Source: Armillaria gallica
Taxonomy: Eukaryota > Basidiomycota > Agaricomycetes > Agaricales > Physalacriaceae
DNA: 64,000 bases
Assembly: GCA_037576215.1 (NCBI GenBank)
Contig: JBANDB010000001.1
Span: forward strand, 7,440,001-7,504,000
Reading direction: 5' to 3'
Part shown: one piece after another, positions 58,087 through 64,000 of the stretch
Position numbering within the stretch: position 1 is the stretch's first letter
Layout: every line of letters starts with the position of its first letter
Position numbers and translations under genes: made by a program
Notes under the pieces: model-generated
The model's database searches: none
What the model saw: only the letters and a program-made list of their open reading frames with translations
Told to the model about the DNA's origin: nothing

Positions 58087-60194
58087 GTCGAGCTATCGAT
58101 CAAATGGCACCGTCATTCTTGTTTAGCGCTGTCTACCACATAGTGTTTGGGTCTACGGTCTTGTTGACATAGCATCAGAATACTTACCTCCTTTTGCAAA
58201 TCATTCGCTTGAACACTGAACAAGCGAGACTGTGGTATGGGAGCGTCCGCTCCTTTTTTGGGATATGGTATAACGCGAGTCGGTTCCGTTCTTCCTTTTG
58301 GCAGACCCAGAGTTTACGTTCCCTCTGATTCTGCGTATTACTTCCTTAAGCTCGGTACTCGACTCCCCGTATCCGAGGCCTCGCCAGTTTCTTGATGGTT
58401 TGCTCTTATCTAATATGGCAAAACGCCTTTTGGCTGCTCGTGTCACCCATACAGTATCCAATCGCCAGACATGTAATTTCAGGAATCACGATGTTGTGCT
58501 TCGAAATTTGGTGGGTAAATCTGTGGCGCAAGGTGCGTGGGGAAAGATTTTCATATGCTTTGCTGTTTCACTTGTCGAGGTTTTGCTGAGCGATCCTTTT
58601 GGCAACAGATTGTAGTACCCTCGAGATTGGCATTATGCATGTAGGGCTTAGGCTCATGCTTTCAAAATTCCATGGCAAGTGTCGGGATGCTCGTGCTCGC
58701 GACGCTGACAACACAAGCAGGTAACCTTTGACCAAGTATAAGATTCCTCGGCGACCCCTGCGGAGCAAGAAAAGGCGTATCGCAATCTGTCACGAAGTAC
58801 GGACTCGGTGAGAGCAATCAATTGATCACTTACGGAGGCAAGGCATATGGAAGCAGGATGGATGCGCATGAGCTTGATTGGGAACGCGCGTTCTGGGTAA
58901 AGAATTATGACGAACTGGCGAGGGTGAAGAAGTCGGTGTCTTTCTCTCTTCTTTTGTTCCCTTTTGAGCGACGATTGGTTAGTAACACAGAACATTTATT
59001 GGGTTGCTGGCAGTGTGGTGAGTATGTTGCATCTTCTTTTAGTAGAGCATTGTGGCGGAGACTAATGGAGCGTGTTTGTTTGGTGGATTGGAAGGGCCCT
59101 AGTGATCCTAGGGACCGTTGTTACCTCTAGGACTTATCAAAATATGTGACATGTTAGGAATGATAGAGCCTCTGCTTGAGAGAATAGCAGGAATCTCGTC
59201 GCAGACGTCAATACCCGCTTGTTGTCTCAATCAATCGAGAAGCTCGCGACTGAAATGATCTGGAATCGGGGAAAAGCATGATCTTCGTGCTGATAATCGC
59301 TGAGAGCTCCCGGTGGAAAGCTGAGGTCTGCGATACTGAGCGTCCGCTGCGTTGCCCTGACCTCAGTACGGTATTTTTGATCTCATGTCTCATCTTCCTC
59401 TTCGCTACTAGTACTGACGCTAGCGGCATGGGTTACGTCGCATAAAGGTTATCGGGACCGGGGACACACGGGGTGATGGGCTACTGGTAGAAGAGCTCGA
59501 GTGACTTTATCTCATGTATGGTGCGCTCTGAATTTGTTCAAGGCTCTATTTTCTATAACTAACGTTCTGTATAGGTTTCGTAACCATTGCTGCCTTTACC
59601 GACGAGCTCGCACCCCTCAAGTTTGTTTCGCTGTTCAAACGAGCGCAGTCAAGGACCACCGTTTTTCCTGGTGCTTGTGCAAGGACGAGTCATTATGTGG
59701 ATACACCAAGAAAAGTCCCGACTCTGCCCATTAATCCTTAAGCTGGACAATGCGATCCAAGAAGAGGTGGATTTCCCCCTATTTGACGCCCTAGCAGAGG
59801 TTGACACCATTCTATGCCATGAATCAAACAGCGACAACTTAGTATGGAAACAATAATATGTGACTGTTAAGCCCGATCGTTCCACTCCTATTCTCCCAGT
59901 TTCTGGTTACCAATCTTGTTCAGCATGGAACATCTGTATGTAGTATTGTAAGAATCTGACGCGAGGTAGGCATTCAGCCCGGGATAGAGTACGAATCGGC
60001 ATATATTGCGAGAAAAGTAGACTAAAGGAGCGACATGACAGTAGGGATCCTAGGTAAAATGGAGAAGAGGTCGAAAACGGGGCACACGCAGGCATTCTGA
60101 AGCTACTATAGGTAAATAAATAAATAGGTATCAGGAATGATATAGCTTACGGCCCGTTCAGAATTCGGTGCGGACTCTTGTTGCCCACTCAAGC
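58087..60194. other. Right-block spacer with tRNA relic
   Basis: No gene was firmly identified. 58200-59860 is absent on the left. A hairpin, TTCGCTTGAACACTGAACAAGCGA, is at about 58204. Frames around 58660-59000 and 59500-59860 were not recognised. Confidence 0.35.
58259..58376 (+). pseudogene. tRNA-Glu-like relic
   Basis: TGGGATA-TGGTATAACG at the 5' end and CTCCCCG-TATCCGA at the 3' end resemble the halves of the tRNA-like sequence at 54320. The middle is expanded and lacks a clear anticodon stem. Confidence 0.4.
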
Positions 60195-61892
60195 TCAAAC
60201 CCGATTTTCACTAGCAAGATTGGTCAAGGGAATCTCAATGATGTTGGATGGCTTCCGTCTCGCTGTCCGCACGCGAAATCGAGCCCACTGGACCCATTCG
60301 TTGACAGTGTTCCAAATACGCTGTTTAAAGCAAAGCAACACATCCACTGCGAGCTGATTGAGTGTAATTTCATCAGACCATTGATGACAACATACCTAAT
60401 TCGTCCCAATTGAACGCTCTACGAGACGGATGATCCGGGTCAGCAAATAAGTAAATGCCCGCCATTGTTACAGCCTATCATATGACCAATAAGAATATTT
60501 CGATGGGGGTAGTGTCATGCACCTACGCAGATTGACAGAAGGACGAGACATGGTAGTAGCCCAACAAAATCTGTGTCGGAAAGAGGTAAGTCGGTTGTTG
60601 GTCACCGATATGTAGCAGGGTGTACCGAGGATATCACCTAGAGGAGTCGGAGTTGAGTGAATGCCTTGTAGAGAACTATAATCGACGTACCAAAACCTTC
60701 GGGAGCCCCGGGCATGGACGATCGTAGTTGGGTAAAGGTGAACACAGTCCCGATTGGGACTACAACTATCTCATTCCGTTGTCGGAAGCCAAAGACCACG
60801 GTTGTGATCATTATGAAGCATATCGTGAGGGTGACCATCCCTATCCATATAACGAAGATGCATGAGCTCAGAAATTTCATGGAGTATAAGAGGAAAAACT
60901 GAACAGAATGTGAGGGTAATGACCAGACAGTACGCGATAACAAAGGCACTGCGTTGAAGTATTACGCGTGCATCAATGACTTGTTGAACGCCGATGTCTT
61001 CCAAGGGGTCTGTCCGTATCACGTCAGTTGTAATTTTAAGGTCGCTTAATGAATTTCTGTCAGGCGGTCAAATGAGATGGGAAGAGGAGGCCTACACGAT
61101 TAAGGGGGATGATGAATCAAGGGCTAGGTTGACAGACTTGTTTGTTGATGCCTCTTGAGCAAAAGCAAATATTCCGGCCCAGTAACTGAAACATTGATAA
61201 GTTAGATAAATATCACCAGCAAAAGAGTGTAGTACACGTCAAAAGGGTAGTAGTAGGCCAGAGATTTATGGCTGATAAACGAACTATGCTGAGAATAGTT
61301 GCCCAATGGGTAGATGTTGAACTTCGTGCGAAACGTGGGAGAGCTGCCCAGGGTGCCTGAATAACTTGAATCGCCCATCAAAGTCATGCCACCAGTGGGA
61401 TTCCATATGAAGATGGGGTCTGTGGGTCTGTTGTTACTGGAGGGACCGCAGTCACTGCTATCATCTGAAGGAGATAAATTTCTCCAAACGGGATTATTCA
61501 TATGGTGCATTTTTCGAGAACCATGGTTAAAATGGCTTACGTGTCAAAGAAGATGTTAACTTCTGTGCAATTAACCTTGCAGGTATCCGCGTCGACGAGC
61601 CACTCTACGAGCATACTGGTTTGAGGAATATGCGCTGAGACCAGCACAGCGTTGAGAAAGATCTTCCGTTACTATGAGCGGTGGATATCAAAGAAAGAGC
61701 AATAAGTCTTACGGTTCTATCTGTGACCATTGAATCCGGATGCGCGGTATACGAAGACCCGCCGCCGGGGCGTAGCCTGAGAACAAGAGTAATGCAAAAG
61801 ATTGCAACGACAATGATGAATGAGAGAGAGGTGGCAAAGCAGCATGAAACTCTCAATGGGCTCCGATGGCTTGTCGCTTGTTCGGAGGACAT
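60195..61892 (-). CDS. DUF4436 membrane protein, best-preserved copy
   Basis: Exon 1 starts at ATG 61892 (MSSEQATSHRSPLRVSCC) with an N-terminal helix and a DRTVRLIALSLI stretch. The next exons carry WRNLSPSDDS, NNRPTDPIFIWNPT and YPFDVYYT. A block of helices follows, with GFRQRNEIVVVPIGTVFTF and MPGAPEGFG (about 60690-60780), and a C-terminus with RIWNTVNEW and EIPLTNL ending at 60195-60197. I found no frameshift or internal stop in the exons I could join. DUF4436 proteins are predicted membrane proteins of unknown role. It is the closest relative of the split gene at 10411/34777. Confidence 0.7.
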
Positions 61893-62360
61893 GCTTGGGA
61901 GCAGATAATAAGCTAAGGATATGGAAGAAGATCGCTGGTTGAAAGCAAGACCTTATAGGTTCATGTCACGAAGGATGCCGTAATGCAGTAGAATTTTTTT
62001 ATCTGCAGTTGAAGTGTTTGATTTTTTCAAGTGGATATAAGTAATACAATCATCCACACTCGTATAAGGTCTGCCGGGGATGTTACCAAAACAGTGATAA
62101 GCAGACATGTTCAATGGAAAGAACCACATTAGTTCGAACCATGTTTCTAGTATGATGAGTATGATATGGCGCTCTCACCCGGCCTGTTGCGAGTTTGGTG
62201 TAGAGTATTCTCCCGCTGAGATGTCGTGGTATTTCGCGGGGCGGAAGTCTTCGAGGGTGCTGATGCTGCGGGTTTTTCTAATGTGCTAGAAAAAGATTTG
62301 AGTCAGACCCACAAGCCGGAAATAAACAAGCCTTAAGGCATTAAGTACCGAGGAGATGTT

Positions 62361-62552
62361 TCAACCAAGCATGAGGAACGAGAAACTGAAGATCCCGAAT
62401 GCTTCATGGATATGCATGATCTTAGATGCCAGCGGGAGCACCATCATGTAGCTTGACTTGATATGTCTAGTTATATCATTCACTATTAGAACTTCGAGGG
62501 GTGTACTGTGCGGATCCGAGAAACAGGCGCTGGGCGACAGAGTGCCTATCAT
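62361..62552 (-). CDS. Diverged hydrophobic exon next to DUF4436
   Basis: A minus-strand frame from ATG 62552 (MIGTLSPSACFSD) has the same position and general pattern as the exons at 4592 and 51094. It probably belongs to the same unknown membrane-protein family. Confidence 0.25.
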   Translation of the reverse strand: MIGTLSPSACFSDPHSTPLEVLIVNDITRHIKSSYMMVLPLASKIMHIHEAFGIFSFSFLMLG

Positions 62553-62971
62553 AAACCGGAGACATCCAGATAAATACGCACAGAGAAGACAAGAGATGTG
62601 AGTCAGGACTCAGTGTGAAAGGCTAGCATAATTAAAATAACGGCACTGTACACTGCATGGTGGGATTTGCCAAGGATTTGCTGATGGCTTTGGCCCTTAC
62701 AATCACCGCCGTAAATAGCTGTGCCCGGGTACAACCGGGCGGGTACAATCTACCGTTGTGTCGGGCAGCCAAATGACGCATATACCCCAATGAAGCTGCT
62801 ACTAAAGTGGCAGGGATTTCTGAATATGTCTTTGTTGGAACTTCCCGGGACCTTGAAATGTACGGTGTGCTTTGTACTATGCACTAAGGACCGTATCAAG
62901 GAGTTTCCCCAATCATAGCGACGTACCGGTTCCGATAAAGGGTCCTTCCTAGTAAAGCCAACAGCAGGTGG

Positions 62972-63295
62972 GTGCCTCTCGGCGTGATTGGCCAGGATCT
63001 TTTAAGTATGTGCAATGCTCGTGTTGCGTTGAACACTGTTCCAGGAAGTTGGAACAATACGGGGAAACGGATAATACCGAATGGTCTTTTCGTCAACAGG
63101 CGGGGCTTTGAACTTTCTGGTTTCAATGTTACTGCCTTTTCCGAAAACGATGACTCGGATTCTGATTCGAAGAAACGAAAAAAGTGTGCACACTATAAAC
63201 AAGCGATGATGAACGTGCGCCCAAGAATCGAAGCGCAACCTGACGTGTGGCCTGATGATGGCATTGCCTGCGATCACATAGGTCTCGCAACCTAA
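62972..63295 (+). CDS. Unassigned ORF, 107 residues
   Basis: This is an open plus-strand frame with SENDDSDSDSKKRKK in the middle. A minus-strand frame over the same bases (63002-63397) is also open, and I cannot tell which, if either, is coding. No family was recognised. Confidence 0.2.
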   Translation: MPLGVIGQDLLSMCNARVALNTVPGSWNNTGKRIIPNGLFVNRRGFELSGFNVTAFSENDDSDSDSKKRKKCAHYKQAMMNVRPRIEAQPDVWPDDGIACDHIGLAT

Positions 63296-63397
63296 AAACC
63301 TTTTTTGATCGTTAAATACGGGTTCCAGGGGTAGGGAGACTTTTTGCAAGCCTCTGTACGGGCGAATGGGTGCTGCATCGTTGTCGTCAACTTCCAA

Positions 63398-64000
63398 GCG
63401 ACTTCCGCTGGATTGTCGTTTTATTCAGAGTTAGGTGACACAATTGCGGCAGATGCCGGGCTCGGGATCTAATCGAAATGAGCGCTTGGTGAGTCATCTT
63501 CACACTTCTTCGCATCATTTGATGAGCGAGGTAATTTCATCACCCCCGGTATCCCCTTGATTGGTTTGTGCAAGAGGCATGCGCTGACCTCACGTCAGGA
63601 GCTCGTACATACCCACTCAAAAACTAATTTTGCGTCCACATAGGGCGGGACAAGGCCGCATTGACCTTTATCCTTGGACATGCTTTTGCTGGGATTGGCT
63701 TCTGGACCTCGGAAGTCGAGTTTTCAATAAAGATTACGTACTCACATCCCACCAGGAAGACCGCGCTCCTTCTCCCAGGGTCCTAAAACATAGCCATCTA
63801 GGGACTTGCCCCAGATGGCTATTCTGCTAGATAGGCTCTGCCATCTTTCCATTTGACGCATCCTACCTCACCTGCATCATCTCACTGTGTCGCCGGCCTT
63901 CCTTGAACAACCGAAACAACCGTTTTCACTTGAACTGATGTCTCTCTCTCTCTCTCACAGATATCCGATGCAGTGAAGTCTATCGCAAAGTCCGCACAGA
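63398..64000. other. Window end; possible 3' splice site of a gene running off the edge
   Basis: A CT run at about 63940-63956 followed by CACAG (63956-63960) looks like a 3' splice site leading into ATATCCGATGCAGTG. The gene would continue beyond 64000. Nothing else was recognised. Confidence 0.3.

Noticed and set aside
62972..63397. Two opposite overlapping ORFs as an antisense gene pair
   Set aside because: Neither has a recognisable domain or a second copy in the window to test conservation. Only the plus-strand frame is listed, at low confidence.
63938..63956. CT run as a biologically special microsatellite
   Set aside because: It is short and sits directly before CACAG, so a polypyrimidine tract of an intron explains it.
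1..64000. CRISPR arrays, bacterial operons, rRNA genes
   Set aside because: No regularly spaced direct repeats, no Shine-Dalgarno-led gene strings and no rRNA core sequence were seen; intron structure indicates a eukaryote.

Overview
The window reads as nuclear DNA of a filamentous basidiomycete fungus. The signs are very short GT-AG introns (about 45-65 nt), fungal DUF4436 membrane-protein genes, a fungal alpha/beta-hydrolase, a chromodomain Ty3/gypsy retroelement, pogo-like transposases and a hAT MITE. I cannot place the genus. Most of what looks gene-like is repetitive, duplicated or broken.

Layout. (1) Left block, 1-10.94 kb: a leucine-rich-repeat-like gene (+), a DUF4436 gene (-), small unassigned exons, a second LRR-like copy (+), an unassigned minus-strand gene, an alpha/beta-hydrolase (+) and the C-terminal part of another DUF4436 gene. 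(2) Central island, about 10.94-45.9 kb: old transposable-element sequence that is strikingly poor in CpG. It carries a LINE-type ORF1, two pogo-like DDE transposases in opposite orientation, a large inverted repeat, CpG-stripped relics of the flanking gene block, and a kinase relic split by a hAT MITE. A complete, younger 9.9-kb Ty3/gypsy chromovirus (11756-21663, 5-bp target duplication CTACA) sits in the LINE ORF1. (3) Right block, 45.92-64 kb: a direct-repeat copy of the left block in the same gene order. It has gained two solo LTRs, keeps 1.5 kb lost on the left, and carries a complete-looking DUF4436 gene at 60.2-61.9 kb.

The left-block DUF4436 fragment (10.41-10.94 kb, C-terminal half) and the CpG-stripped fragment at 34.8-36.0 kb (N-terminal half) are complementary halves in the correct order. 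A perfect 14-bp inverted repeat lies at both breakpoints, which suggests that a composite segment of about 23.8 kb split one gene.

The most unusual object is the 5' part of the chromovirus. Between the primer-binding site and gag there are four overlapping reading frames, each with one strongly hydrophobic segment. This arrangement is not part of the normal gag-pol plan. The same element appears to self-prime in the manner of Tf1. Its frames are interrupted almost only by TGA, and its two LTRs differ almost only at former CpG sites, so decay by CpG deamination explains both patterns.

All exon boundaries, homologies and counts here were read by eye; no database search was run.
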